From positions 1 through 42,940 of the forward strand of contig CAJUJQ010000009.1 of the NCBI GenBank assembly GCA_910586575.1: a DNA stretch of 42,940 nt, written 5' to 3'. The DNA is from an uncultured Clostridia bacterium (GTDB lineage: Bacteria; Bacillota; Clostridia; Oscillospirales; Butyricicoccaceae). Shown one piece after another: positions 7,852 to 15,731 of the stretch (positions are counted from its first letter, which is position 1; every line of letters starts with the position of its first letter). The notes beneath the pieces are model-generated. The model was not told where the DNA came from, ran no database searches, and was given only the letters and a program-made list of their open reading frames with translations. Made by a program: the position numbers and the translations under genes.

Positions 7852-8955
7852 ATGGGCTCTGTATGGGGAAACGCACTGAAAATCTCCATCTTTGGCGAGT
7901 CGCACGGCGGCGGCATCGGCGTGGTGCTGGACGGCTACCCGGCGGGCATCCCCTTTGACGAGGGCTTTGTGCTCTCCGAAATGGCGCGCCGCGCACCTGG
8001 GAAAAACAAACAATCCACCGCCCGCCGCGAGGCCGACCTGCCGCGCATCCTGTCGGGCGTTTACAACGGTCATTCGGCGGGCACGCCCATTTGCGCCGTC
8101 ATTGAAAATACCGACACCCGCTCGGGCGACTATAAGGATTTCACCGACCAGCCGCGCCCCGGCCACGCCGATTACACCGGCGCAGTCCGCTACGGCGGCT
8201 GGAACGACCCGCGCGGCGGCGGGCACTTCTCCGGGCGGCTGACTGCCCCGCTGGTGTTTGCGGGCGCGATGTGCAAGCTGTTCCTGAAAAACAAAGGCAT
8301 TACGGTCGGCGCGCATATCCAGTCCATTGCCCAGATTCAGGATACGCCCTTCGATGATGTCGAGCTGACCACGGAAACGCTCGAAGCGCTCCGCCTGCGC
8401 CCCTACCCCATCCAGAACCCGCGCGCGGAGGAAGCCATGCTTGCTGCCATCGAGGAAGCACGGCTGGACGGCGATTCGGTCGGCGGCGTGATTGAATGCG
8501 CGGCGCTCGCCCTGCCCGCCGGGCTTGGCTCGCCCATGCTGGACACCGTTGAGGGGCGGCTGGCGTCGCTGCTGTTTTCCGTGCCCGCGGTCAAGGGCGT
8601 AGAGTTCGGCGCGGGCTTTGCCTTTGCCGGGCTGCGCGGCTCACACGCGAACGACCCCTATTATCAAGACACGTCGGGCGCGGTGCGCACCGAAACCAAC
8701 AATAACGGCGGCATCCTGGGCGGCATCACCAGCGGGATGCCCCTGCTGTTCCGCGCCGCCATCAAGCCGACCCCATCCATTTCGCGGCGGCAGGAAACGC
8801 TGAATTTACAGACCGGCGCGGTCGAGCCGTTTACTGTTAAGGGCCGGCATGACCCGTGCATTGTCACCCGCGCCGCGCCGGTGATAGAAGCCGCGTGCGC
8901 CGTGGCGCTGGCCGACCTGTACCTGGAGGGCTATGGCTATGCGCGAACTAAATGA
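7852..8955 (+). CDS. aroC: Chorismate synthase
   Basis: This 367-residue enzyme eliminates phosphate from EPSP to give chorismate, using reduced FMN. The signature GESHGGGIGVVLDGYPAG starts near residue 14 and the FMN-site stretch RGGGHFSGRLTAP near 122. The start has AAAGGAGG upstream, and aroB lies 34 bases before. The 3' end overlaps pheA by about 17 bases, which suggests translational coupling. Confidence 0.95.
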   Translation: MGSVWGNALKISIFGESHGGGIGVVLDGYPAGIPFDEGFVLSEMARRAPGKNKQSTARREADLPRILSGVYNGHSAGTPICAVIENTDTRSGDYKDFTDQPRPGHADYTGAVRYGGWNDPRGGGHFSGRLTAPLVFAGAMCKLFLKNKGITVGAHIQSIAQIQDTPFDDVELTTETLEALRLRPYPIQNPRAEEAMLAAIEEARLDGDSVGGVIECAALALPAGLGSPMLDTVEGRLASLLFSVPAVKGVEFGAGFAFAGLRGSHANDPYYQDTSGAVRTETNNNGGILGGITSGMPLLFRAAIKPTPSISRRQETLNLQTGAVEPFTVKGRHDPCIVTRAAPVIEAACAVALADLYLEGYGYARTK

Positions 8956-10081
8956 AATCCGCCGTGACATCAACGCGGTAGACGAGCAGCTGCGCGAGCT
9001 GTTTCTAAAAAGGATGTCGTTAGCCTGCGAGGTCGCGGACTCCAAGGCCGAAACCGGTGACAGGATTTTCAAACCTGAGCGGGAAGCCGAAATCCTGGCC
9101 GCCCGCGCAAAAGGGTTAGAGCGCGGCATCCGTTTAAAATATGTTTCCCTGCTCGAAGCAATGATCCGCAAAAGCCGGGAATGCCAATATGCCGCCATGC
9201 TGGAACGCTTCCCGGAACGGTTCCCGCTTTCGCCGGAAACCGCCGCGCGCCCGGTACGCACGATGTTCTATCAGGGCGTGGAAGGCGCGTATGCCCATCA
9301 GGCGGCGCGGGCGCTGTTCCCGGATGCCTGCCACCAGAGCGTATCCACCTGGGACGAGGTGTTCCAGCTGGTGCACGACGGCAGGGCCGACATGGGCGTC
9401 GTCCCGGTCGAAAACACCACCGCCGGGGCGGTCAACGAGGTTTACGACCTGTTGCTGAAATACGACCTTTCGATTAACCGTTCCTATATCCAGCGGATTA
9501 CCCACTGCCTTGCCGCGCCCGCCGGGGCGACGCTCGAAACAGTCAAGCGCGTCTGCTCCCACCCGCACGCCCTGCCGCAGTGTGCTTCCTTTATCAAGGC
9601 GCACGGCTACGCGCAGCAGCAGGAGCCGAACACCGCCATTGCCGCCGAAAAGGTCGCGGCAGCAAACGACCCCACCCTGGCCGCAATCTGCTCCCGCGAA
9701 GCCGCCGAGCGCAACGGCCTGACGGTTCTGTCCGAAGGCGTGAACGATATGGGCAGCAACGAGACACGCTTTATCGCGGTCAGCCCGCATTTGACCTCCC
9801 TCCCCGGCGACAACCGGGTTGAGATTTGCTTTTCCCTGCGCAATGAGGCCGGTTCGCTCGACTCCGTGCTGGCGATGCTCGCCGATTACGGTATTGACAT
9901 GGTAGAAATCCATTCCCGCCCCATCAAAACCAGCCCGTGGGCATACATTTTTTACGTGGACTTTATCGGCGACCTGCTCCAGCCCGATGTCCGCGCCCTG
10001 CTCTATCAGCTCTATGAGGAGCTGCCGTTTGTCAAGGTGCTCGGCAGCTACCGCGTAGATACAACGGAGGAACCCGCATGA
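8939..10081 (+). CDS. pheA: Chorismate mutase / prephenate dehydratase (P-protein)
   Basis: This bifunctional enzyme converts chorismate to prephenate and then phenylpyruvate. An AroQ-type helical chorismate mutase domain (RELNEIRRDINAVDEQL) fills about residues 1-90. The prephenate dehydratase domain follows, with FYQGVEGAYAHQAA near 110, VPVENTTAGAV near 155 and the SNETRF catalytic motif near 275. A C-terminal ACT domain (IHSRP motif near 322) is the usual site of Phe feedback. Of two in-frame ATGs, the second (8939) is chosen because GGAGG at 8925-8929 is nine bases away, against three bases for the first (8933). It overlaps aroC, and its TGA overlaps the aroA ATG. Confidence 0.94.
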   Translation: MRELNEIRRDINAVDEQLRELFLKRMSLACEVADSKAETGDRIFKPEREAEILAARAKGLERGIRLKYVSLLEAMIRKSRECQYAAMLERFPERFPLSPETAARPVRTMFYQGVEGAYAHQAARALFPDACHQSVSTWDEVFQLVHDGRADMGVVPVENTTAGAVNEVYDLLLKYDLSINRSYIQRITHCLAAPAGATLETVKRVCSHPHALPQCASFIKAHGYAQQQEPNTAIAAEKVAAANDPTLAAICSREAAERNGLTVLSEGVNDMGSNETRFIAVSPHLTSLPGDNRVEICFSLRNEAGSLDSVLAMLADYGIDMVEIHSRPIKTSPWAYIFYVDFIGDLLQPDVRALLYQLYEELPFVKVLGSYRVDTTEEPA

Positions 10082-11361
10082 AACTGACTGCTTCCGCCGG
10101 GCTGCACGGCTCGATTACCGTTCCCGGCGATAAATCCATCTCCCATCGCGCCGTAATGCTCGGCGCACTCGCCGACGGCGACACCCACATTTCCGGCTTT
10201 TTAATGGGGGAAGACTGCCTGTCCACCATCGACTGTTTCCGAAAAATGGGCGTGCCAATCGACTGCTCCGCGAAGGAGGTTGTCGTGCACGGTGTTGGGC
10301 TGCACGGCCTGCGGGAACCGGAGGGGCAGCTGTACACCGGCAACAGCGGGACGACAACCCGGTTGATTTCGGGCATCCTTGCCGCCCAGCCCTTCCCGGT
10401 GACGCTGACCGGCGACGCATCCATTGAAAAGCGCCCGATGGGGCGCATCATCACCCCTCTGCGCAAAATGGGCGCGGATATTGACGGCCGTGACGGCAAA
10501 TTCTGCCCGCTGTCCATCCGCCCCGCCGCGCTGCACGGGATTACCTATGAAATGCCGGTAGCCTCCGCGCAGCTGAAAAGCGCCATCCTGCTCGCCGGAC
10601 TGTACGCCGACGGGCCGACAGCCGTGATAGAACCCGCCCCCTCCCGCGACCACACCGAGCGGATGCTCCGGGCGCTGGGCGCGGCGGTCGAGTCCGACGG
10701 CTGCAAGGTCACCATCCACGCGCCGGACGCACTGCGCGCCTGTGATATCGAAGTCCCCGGCGACATTTCGTCCGCGGCGTTTTTCCTGGTGGCGGGCGCG
10801 ATTGTCCCAGACAGTGAACTGACCATCCGCAATGTGGGAATGAACCCGACGCGTGACGGCGTTGTCGAGGTACTGCGCGCCATGGGGGCTGATTTGGCCG
10901 TTTCCAACGTGCGCGACAGCGCCGAGCCGGTCGCCGACCTGACCATCCGCAGCTCCAAGCTGCACGGCACCGAGATTTCGGGCGGCATGATTCCCCGCCT
11001 GATTGACGAGCTGCCGGTGCTGGCGGTTGCCGCCGCCTTCGCTGAGGGGGAAACGGTGATTCGCGATGCGCGGGAGCTGAAGGTTAAGGAATCAAACCGC
11101 ATTGCGGCGATGGCTGCCGAGCTGAACCGCGCAGGCGCGGACTGTACCGAAACCGAGGACGGCATGATGCTCCGAGGCGGCAAGCCGCTGCACGGCGCGG
11201 CGTTTGAAAGCTACAACGACCACCGCGTTGCGATGAGCATGGCGGTACTCGCGCTGGCAGCGGCGGGTGAAAGTGAAATTTTGAACCCCGAAGTCGTCTC
11301 GATTTCCTACCCGGGTTTCTTTGACGCACTGCGGGCGATTGGAGGCTCAATATGGTACTGA
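10078..11361 (+). CDS. aroA: 5-enolpyruvylshikimate-3-phosphate synthase
   Basis: This 427-residue enzyme transfers enolpyruvyl from PEP to shikimate-3-phosphate. GDKSISHRAVMLGALADG lies near residue 18, TGNSGTTTRLISG near 88, and the RDHTERML and KESNRIAAMAAEL signatures near 188 and 336. These follow the pattern of the Gram-positive class. ATGA overlap with the pheA stop couples the two genes. The last ten bases overlap the downstream aroE/K start. Confidence 0.95.
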   Translation: MKLTASAGLHGSITVPGDKSISHRAVMLGALADGDTHISGFLMGEDCLSTIDCFRKMGVPIDCSAKEVVVHGVGLHGLREPEGQLYTGNSGTTTRLISGILAAQPFPVTLTGDASIEKRPMGRIITPLRKMGADIDGRDGKFCPLSIRPAALHGITYEMPVASAQLKSAILLAGLYADGPTAVIEPAPSRDHTERMLRALGAAVESDGCKVTIHAPDALRACDIEVPGDISSAAFFLVAGAIVPDSELTIRNVGMNPTRDGVVEVLRAMGADLAVSNVRDSAEPVADLTIRSSKLHGTEISGGMIPRLIDELPVLAVAAAFAEGETVIRDARELKVKESNRIAAMAAELNRAGADCTETEDGMMLRGGKPLHGAAFESYNDHRVAMSMAVLALAAAGESEILNPEVVSISYPGFFDALRAIGGSIWY

Positions 11362-12743
11362 CAATGGAAGATTTCCGCACCTTTGAGCCGGTGCGTGATA
11401 CCTTTGCCCTGTTCGGCTGGCCGGTGGAGCATACCATGTCTCCCACACTGCACGGGATGCTGTTCAGCCTGCTGGAAAAGGACGCCGATTATATCGCAGT
11501 CGCCGTCCCGGAGGACGGCCTTGCCGAAGCGCTCAAGCTGGCCGCGCAAAAGCTGTGCGGCATCAACCTGACCATCCCGCACAAAAAGGCGGTAATCCCT
11601 CTGCTGGACGAGGTGGATAAGGGTGCGCTCGACCTGGGCGCGGTGAACACGGTCGCGTTCCGCGACGGCAGGGCCATCGGCTATAATACCGATATTTTAG
11701 GCTTTGCCGAATCGCTGAAGAAAGACGGCATCAAGCTGCGCGGCAAAAAAACGCTGCTGCTGGGCTACGGCGGCGCGGCGGCAGGCATGGGCTACCACTG
11801 CGTGCGTGAAGGGGCGCACCTTTACATCACCGGGCGCAACCTGGAAAAGGCCGGGCTTTTGCGGGCGCATTTGCAGTCCTGCTTCCCGGCGGCAAAAATC
11901 GAGGCCGTCAGCCGCCGGAGAATCCCCAAGGACATCCAAATCATTGTCAACGGCACGCCGCTTGGCATGACCCCGCACGAGGAGAAAAAACCGCTGTATT
12001 TCCTGCCGCACAAGGTGGAATACCTGTTCGACGCAATCTATAACCCGCCGGTGACAGCACTCATGAAGCTAACCCACTCCCGTTCCCGCCACGCTGTCAC
12101 CCGTGACGGCACTTTTATGCTCGTGATGCAGGGCGTCCACGCCGAAAAAATCTGGTTCGGCGCGCAGTTTACCGATATCCAGACCACCACCATCCTGCGG
12201 CGGGTGTATGGCATGATGGCGGCAAAGCGCCTGCACGAGGTCCACGGCAAGCGGAATATCGCGCTGTGCGGCTTCATGGGCGCGGGCAAGACCACCGCCG
12301 GGCGCAAGCTTGCGCGGATGTGCGGCATGGAATTCTATGACGCGGACGTTTACCTGGAAGAACGCGCGGGCAAGGCGATTTCGGAAATCTTCGCTGAGCA
12401 GGGGGAAGAAGCGTTCCGCAGGCTGGAAACCGACTGCCTCCGTGAGCTTGCCGCCAAGAAAAACTGTGTGATTGCGCTGGGCGGCGGCGCGGTGCTCCGC
12501 CCGGAAAACGTCGAAGCCATCAAGTCAAGCAGCTATCTCATCCATCTCGACACGCCGCTGGGGCGGATTATCAAAAACCTGTCCTATTCCACCAGCAGGC
12601 CGCTGCTGGAAAAGGGGGATAAAAACGCCGAAATCCGCAAGCTGTATCATGCCCGCAAGGATATTTACCGGTCAGTCGCGGATACGAGCGTGCGGTCGGT
12701 GAAGATTTCCACGCTGGTTGAGTCCATCATGAAATCGATCTGA
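11352..12743 (+). CDS. aroE/aroK: Fused shikimate dehydrogenase-shikimate kinase
   Basis: This is a 463-residue fusion. Residues about 15-285 are AroE: FGWPVEHTMSPTLHG (shikimate loop, Thr where Ser is more common), NLTIPHKKA with the catalytic Lys, GAVNTV, GYNTD with the catalytic Asp, the NADP fold LGYGGAAAG, and NGTPLGM. Residues about 295-463 are AroK: Walker A GFMGAGKTT, DADVYLEERAGKAISEIF, and ALGGGAVL. It would reduce dehydroshikimate and phosphorylate the product. The start has GGAGG within the end of aroA. It is the last gene before a strong terminator. Having both steps on one chain fits the missing dehydratase (aroQ/aroD) being supplied from elsewhere. Confidence 0.93.
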   Translation: MVLTMEDFRTFEPVRDTFALFGWPVEHTMSPTLHGMLFSLLEKDADYIAVAVPEDGLAEALKLAAQKLCGINLTIPHKKAVIPLLDEVDKGALDLGAVNTVAFRDGRAIGYNTDILGFAESLKKDGIKLRGKKTLLLGYGGAAAGMGYHCVREGAHLYITGRNLEKAGLLRAHLQSCFPAAKIEAVSRRRIPKDIQIIVNGTPLGMTPHEEKKPLYFLPHKVEYLFDAIYNPPVTALMKLTHSRSRHAVTRDGTFMLVMQGVHAEKIWFGAQFTDIQTTTILRRVYGMMAAKRLHEVHGKRNIALCGFMGAGKTTAGRKLARMCGMEFYDADVYLEERAGKAISEIFAEQGEEAFRRLETDCLRELAAKKNCVIALGGGAVLRPENVEAIKSSSYLIHLDTPLGRIIKNLSYSTSRPLLEKGDKNAEIRKLYHARKDIYRSVADTSVRSVKISTLVESIMKSI

Positions 12744-12763
12744 CCTTCCTTTTCATCATTATA

Positions 12764-12812
12764 AAAACGCTGTATTTCATCTTTCCGTTGGAACGGTGAA
12801 ATACAGCGTTTT
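12764..12812. terminator. Bidirectional terminator between aro operon and pyrBI
   Basis: A 16-bp perfect stem (12764-12779 with 12797-12812; arm AAAACGCTGTATTTCA) has A/T runs on both sides. It serves aroE/K, which stops at 12743 on the plus strand, and pyrI, which stops at 12855 on the minus strand. Confidence 0.9.
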
Positions 12813-12854
12813 GTCCATTTTTTGAACAGTTTGATGTGGGTATCGTCTCTCCTC

Positions 12855-13304
12855 TTAATCCATCCTTCTGTCGCGGCGGCCCTCTGGGCTGCGGCGTTCC
12901 TCCTGCTCGCAGTAGGCGCAGCGGTAACGCCCGTTTGCCGAAAGATGGAAAATATGGTCGATTTCTTCCTCTACGCTCGTAATGCAGCGCGGGTTCCGGC
13001 AGCGGATGATGTTCACCAGCTTCTTTGGCCGGTCGAGCTTCTTCTTTTCAACAATCTCACCGTTCTGAATCACGTCAATCGTAACGTTCGGATCTAAATA
13101 CCCCAGCACTTCCAGGTCGAGATCGATAACGCTTTCAATCTTGATAATATCCTTGTGCCCATACTTATCGGAACGCGCGTTGCGGATAATCGCCACGCAG
13201 CAATCCAGCCGGTCAAGCCGCGCCAGATGGTAAATCCGCATGCCCGTGCCCGCCTTGATGTGGTCAATGACCAGCCCGTTTTGTATGCTGTCAATATTCA
13301 ACAT
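12855..13304 (-). CDS. pyrI: Aspartate carbamoyltransferase regulatory chain
   Basis: This 149-residue regulatory subunit binds nucleotides in the N-terminal half (MLNIDSIQNGLVIDHIKAGTG) and zinc in the C-terminal half through CRNPRC and CAYC, the C-x4-C and C-x2-C pairs that hold the interface with PyrB. In the family it confers CTP/ATP allostery. The C-terminus carries an extra Arg-rich tail (EERRSPEGRRDRRMD). The gene starts one base after the pyrB stop, so the two chains are made together. Confidence 0.95.
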   Translation of the reverse strand: MLNIDSIQNGLVIDHIKAGTGMRIYHLARLDRLDCCVAIIRNARSDKYGHKDIIKIESVIDLDLEVLGYLDPNVTIDVIQNGEIVEKKKLDRPKKLVNIIRCRNPRCITSVEEEIDHIFHLSANGRYRCAYCEQEERRSPEGRRDRRMD

Positions 13305-13305
13305 T

Positions 13306-14223
13306 CTATTTCTCCAATCCCAGAAGCGTCATAATCAATGCCATTCTCACATATACTCCGTTTTGCGCCTGTTCAAAATAAGCCGCGCGCGGGTCGCCGT
13401 CCACGCTCAGCGCAATTTCATTGACGCGCGGCAGCGGATGCAGCACCGCCATATCCTCCTTGGCAAGCTTCATCTTCTCCGCTGTCAGGATATAGCTGTC
13501 CTTTAACCGGATGTAATCCTCTTCGTTGAAAAAACGCTCCCGCTGGACACGGGTCATATATAAGATATCAAGCGTCGGCATCGCGTTTTCCAGGCTGCGC
13601 ACTTCCTCATACGCAATGCCGCGCGGCGCAATGGTTTCCGTGATGATATAATCCGGTACGCGCAGCTCCTCCGGGCTGATAAGCACAAAGCGGATGCCCT
13701 CCCAGCGCGAAAGCGCCATCATGAGCGAATGCACGGTGCGCCCGAATTTCAGGTCGCCGCACAGGCCGATGGTCAGCCCGCCGAGACGCCCCTTGCGCCT
13801 GCGGATAGTCATTAAGTCGGTCAGCGTCTGTGTCGGGTGCTGATGCCCGCCGTCGCCCGCGTTGATGACCGGGATCCGGCTGTAGCGCGCGGCGCGGAAG
13901 GGCGCGCCCTCCTTCGGGTGGCGCATGGCCGCAATATCGGCATAGCACGAAATCACACGGATGGTGTCGGCGACGCTTTCGCCCTTTGCCGCTGATGAAG
14001 AGTCCGCGCTTGAAAATCCGAGCACCGAGCCGCCAAGGTTGAGCATCGCGGCCTCGAATGAAAGCCGGGTGCGGGTGGACGGTTCGTAGAAAAGGGTTGC
14101 CAGCTTTTTATGGCGCGCAGCCTCCTGATAAGCGGCAGGGTCGGCTGCAATCGCATCGGCGAGGTCGAGAAGCTGTTCGGTCTCCTCCAATGTAAAATCA
14201 AGCGGGCCTATCAAATGACGCAT
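13306..14223 (-). CDS. pyrB: Aspartate carbamoyltransferase catalytic chain
   Basis: This 305-residue enzyme catalyses the second step of pyrimidine synthesis, joining carbamoyl phosphate to aspartate. The carbamoyl-phosphate loop EPSTRTRLSFE lies near residue 47, GDGGHQHPTQTL near 123 and HPLPRV near 257. GAGGAATT precedes the start at a usable distance. With pyrI downstream it forms the class B-type pyrBI pair. The rest of the pyr pathway is not in the window. Confidence 0.95.
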   Translation of the reverse strand: MRHLIGPLDFTLEETEQLLDLADAIAADPAAYQEAARHKKLATLFYEPSTRTRLSFEAAMLNLGGSVLGFSSADSSSAAKGESVADTIRVISCYADIAAMRHPKEGAPFRAARYSRIPVINAGDGGHQHPTQTLTDLMTIRRRKGRLGGLTIGLCGDLKFGRTVHSLMMALSRWEGIRFVLISPEELRVPDYIITETIAPRGIAYEEVRSLENAMPTLDILYMTRVQRERFFNEEDYIRLKDSYILTAEKMKLAKEDMAVLHPLPRVNEIALSVDGDPRAAYFEQAQNGVYVRMALIMTLLGLEK

Positions 14224-14269
14224 AAAATTCCTCCTGAATACTTTTTACAATCCATTGTCCATTGCTTCC

Positions 14270-14278
14270 AGTATAACA
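14270..14278 (-). promoter_or_regulatory. Extended -10 promoter for pyrBI
   Basis: The minus strand reads TGTTATACT, an extended -10, about 47 bases upstream of pyrB. No good -35 is visible. The rarA stop lies at 14296, so partial read-through from rarA is also possible. Confidence 0.45.
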
Positions 14279-14295
14279 TAAAGCCAGCCAAAAGC

Positions 14296-15546
14296 CTACT
14301 TGTTTTTCACCTTTTCCCAGTAATTTTTTGCCGCCTGTTCGTTCTTGTTCGTGCCGTATGCGTAATAGGCTCTTCCACGCAGTGCGTCCGGCAGATACTG
14401 CTGCGCAACCCAATGGTTCGGGTAATCGTGCGGAAATTGATAGGTTCGGCCGCGCCCGAGCTTGGCGGCGCCCTGATAATGCGCGTCGCGCAGCCCGGCG
14501 GGGACATCGCCCACATTGCCGCCGCGCAAGTCCGCCAGCGCGCCCTCGATTGCCACGGCTGCGGAATTAGACTTCGGCGCGGTCGCAAGCAGCAGCGCGG
14601 CCTCGGCCAGCGGCAGCCGTGCCTCGGGCATGCCAAGCTGAAACGCCGCGTCCACGCAGGCTTTCACAATCGGCATGACCTGCGGATAGGCAAGCCCGAC
14701 ATCCTCGGCGGCAATCACCAGCAGGCGGCGGGCGGCGGACATCATGTCCCCACCCTCCAGCAGGCGGGCAAGGTAATGCACCGCCGCATCCGGGTCGGAA
14801 CCGCGGATAGACTTATGAAAGGCGGACAGGATATCATAATGCCCGTCCCCGTCGCGGTCGAAACGCATATTCGAGCGCTGGGAAACCGCCTTTGCGTCCT
14901 CCAGCGTCACCGTACCACCATCGGCGGCGCCGCCGGTCAGCAGCTCCACAGCGTTGAGCGCCTTGCGCACATCGCCGCCGCAGTGCCCCGAAATGGCAGG
15001 GACAACACCGTCCTCGACGGATACGTCCCGGCCTTCCAGCGCCAAACGGAACGCACGTTCAACAGCGCGGCAAAGCTCGTCCGGCTCGACCGGTAAAAAC
15101 TCAAAGACCGTGCAGCGGCTGAGCACCGCACCGTAAACATAGAAATACGGATTTTCGGTCGTGGAGGCAATCAAGGTGATTTTCCCCGATTCGATGCATT
15201 CCAGCAGGCTTTGCTGCTGCTTTTTATTGAAATATTGAATCTCATCCAGATAAACCAGCGCGCCGTTCGGGGCAAGGAAGGTATCCAGCTCGTCCACCAC
15301 CGCGCGGATATCCTGAATGGATGCCGTGGTTGCGTTCAGCCGATAAAGCGTGCGCCGCGTCTGGCGGGCGATAATGGAAGCCACGGTCGTTTTGCCGATC
15401 CCGGAAGGCCCGTAAAAAATCATATTGGGGATTTGCCCGCTGTCGATGATACGCCGGAGAATGCCCCCTTTTTTCAATAGGCCGCGCTGCCCGACGACAT
15501 CGTCCAAGCTCTGCGGCCTGATTTTATCTGCTAACGGCTGATACAT
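14296..15546 (-). CDS. rarA: Replication-associated recombination protein A (MgsA/WRNIP1 family)
   Basis: This 416-residue AAA+ ATPase is related to clamp-loader subunits and acts at stalled replication forks. An N-terminal PLADKIRPQSLDDVVGQ motif is followed by Walker A (GPSGIGKTT near 47), Walker B (LDEIQYFNKKQQQ near 99), sensor 1 (ASTTENPYF near 128) and the C-terminal tetramerisation domain (MRFDRDGDGHYDILSAFHKS; LPDALRG near 390). Length fits the family. An AGAGG ribosome site precedes the ATG. It diverges from hisC across a repeat-containing promoter region. Confidence 0.93.
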   Translation of the reverse strand: MYQPLADKIRPQSLDDVVGQRGLLKKGGILRRIIDSGQIPNMIFYGPSGIGKTTVASIIARQTRRTLYRLNATTASIQDIRAVVDELDTFLAPNGALVYLDEIQYFNKKQQQSLLECIESGKITLIASTTENPYFYVYGAVLSRCTVFEFLPVEPDELCRAVERAFRLALEGRDVSVEDGVVPAISGHCGGDVRKALNAVELLTGGAADGGTVTLEDAKAVSQRSNMRFDRDGDGHYDILSAFHKSIRGSDPDAAVHYLARLLEGGDMMSAARRLLVIAAEDVGLAYPQVMPIVKACVDAAFQLGMPEARLPLAEAALLLATAPKSNSAAVAIEGALADLRGGNVGDVPAGLRDAHYQGAAKLGRGRTYQFPHDYPNHWVAQQYLPDALRGRAYYAYGTNKNEQAAKNYWEKVKNK

Positions 15547-15599
15547 ACAGACCTCTTTCCCGCGATATTTTTTTCGTGCATTTTGTCGCGTCTTATGGT

Positions 15600-15628
15600 A
15601 TTATAGCATCTGGGATATCATTTTACAA
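15600..15628 (-). promoter_or_regulatory. Promoter for rarA
   Basis: On the minus strand TTGTAA (15628-15623), a 17-base spacer ending TGC, and TATAAT (15605-15600) form a strong promoter with an extended -10. The -35 lies inside the first copy of the 27-bp tandem repeat. A second TTGTAA lies in copy 2. Confidence 0.75.
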
Positions 15629-15675
15629 TCCCATCTTGACTTTATCGATTTACAATCCCATCTTGACTTTATCGA
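15622..15675. repeat. Perfect 27-bp tandem duplication in the rarA-hisC promoter region
   Basis: Bases 15622-15648 and 15649-15675 are identical (unit begins TTTACAATCCCATCTTGACT and ends TTATCGA), and four bases of a third unit follow. Each unit carries TTGACT reading rightward and TTGTAA reading leftward, the -35 elements of hisC and rarA respectively. Confidence 0.95.
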
Positions 15676-15691
15676 TTTAGCATGCTAAAAT
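15663..15691 (+). promoter_or_regulatory. hisC promoter with palindrome over the -10
   Basis: TTGACT (15663-15668), 17 bases, then TAAAAT (15686-15691) preceded by TGC form an extended -10 promoter, 41 bases before hisC. The 14-base perfect palindrome TTTAGCATGCTAAA (15676-15689) covers the spacer end and -10, as expected for a repressor operator. The protein that binds it is unknown. Confidence 0.65.
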
Positions 15692-15731
15692 ATCAATGTT
15701 CCATAATCCATTTCCATGAGGTGATTTTAAA

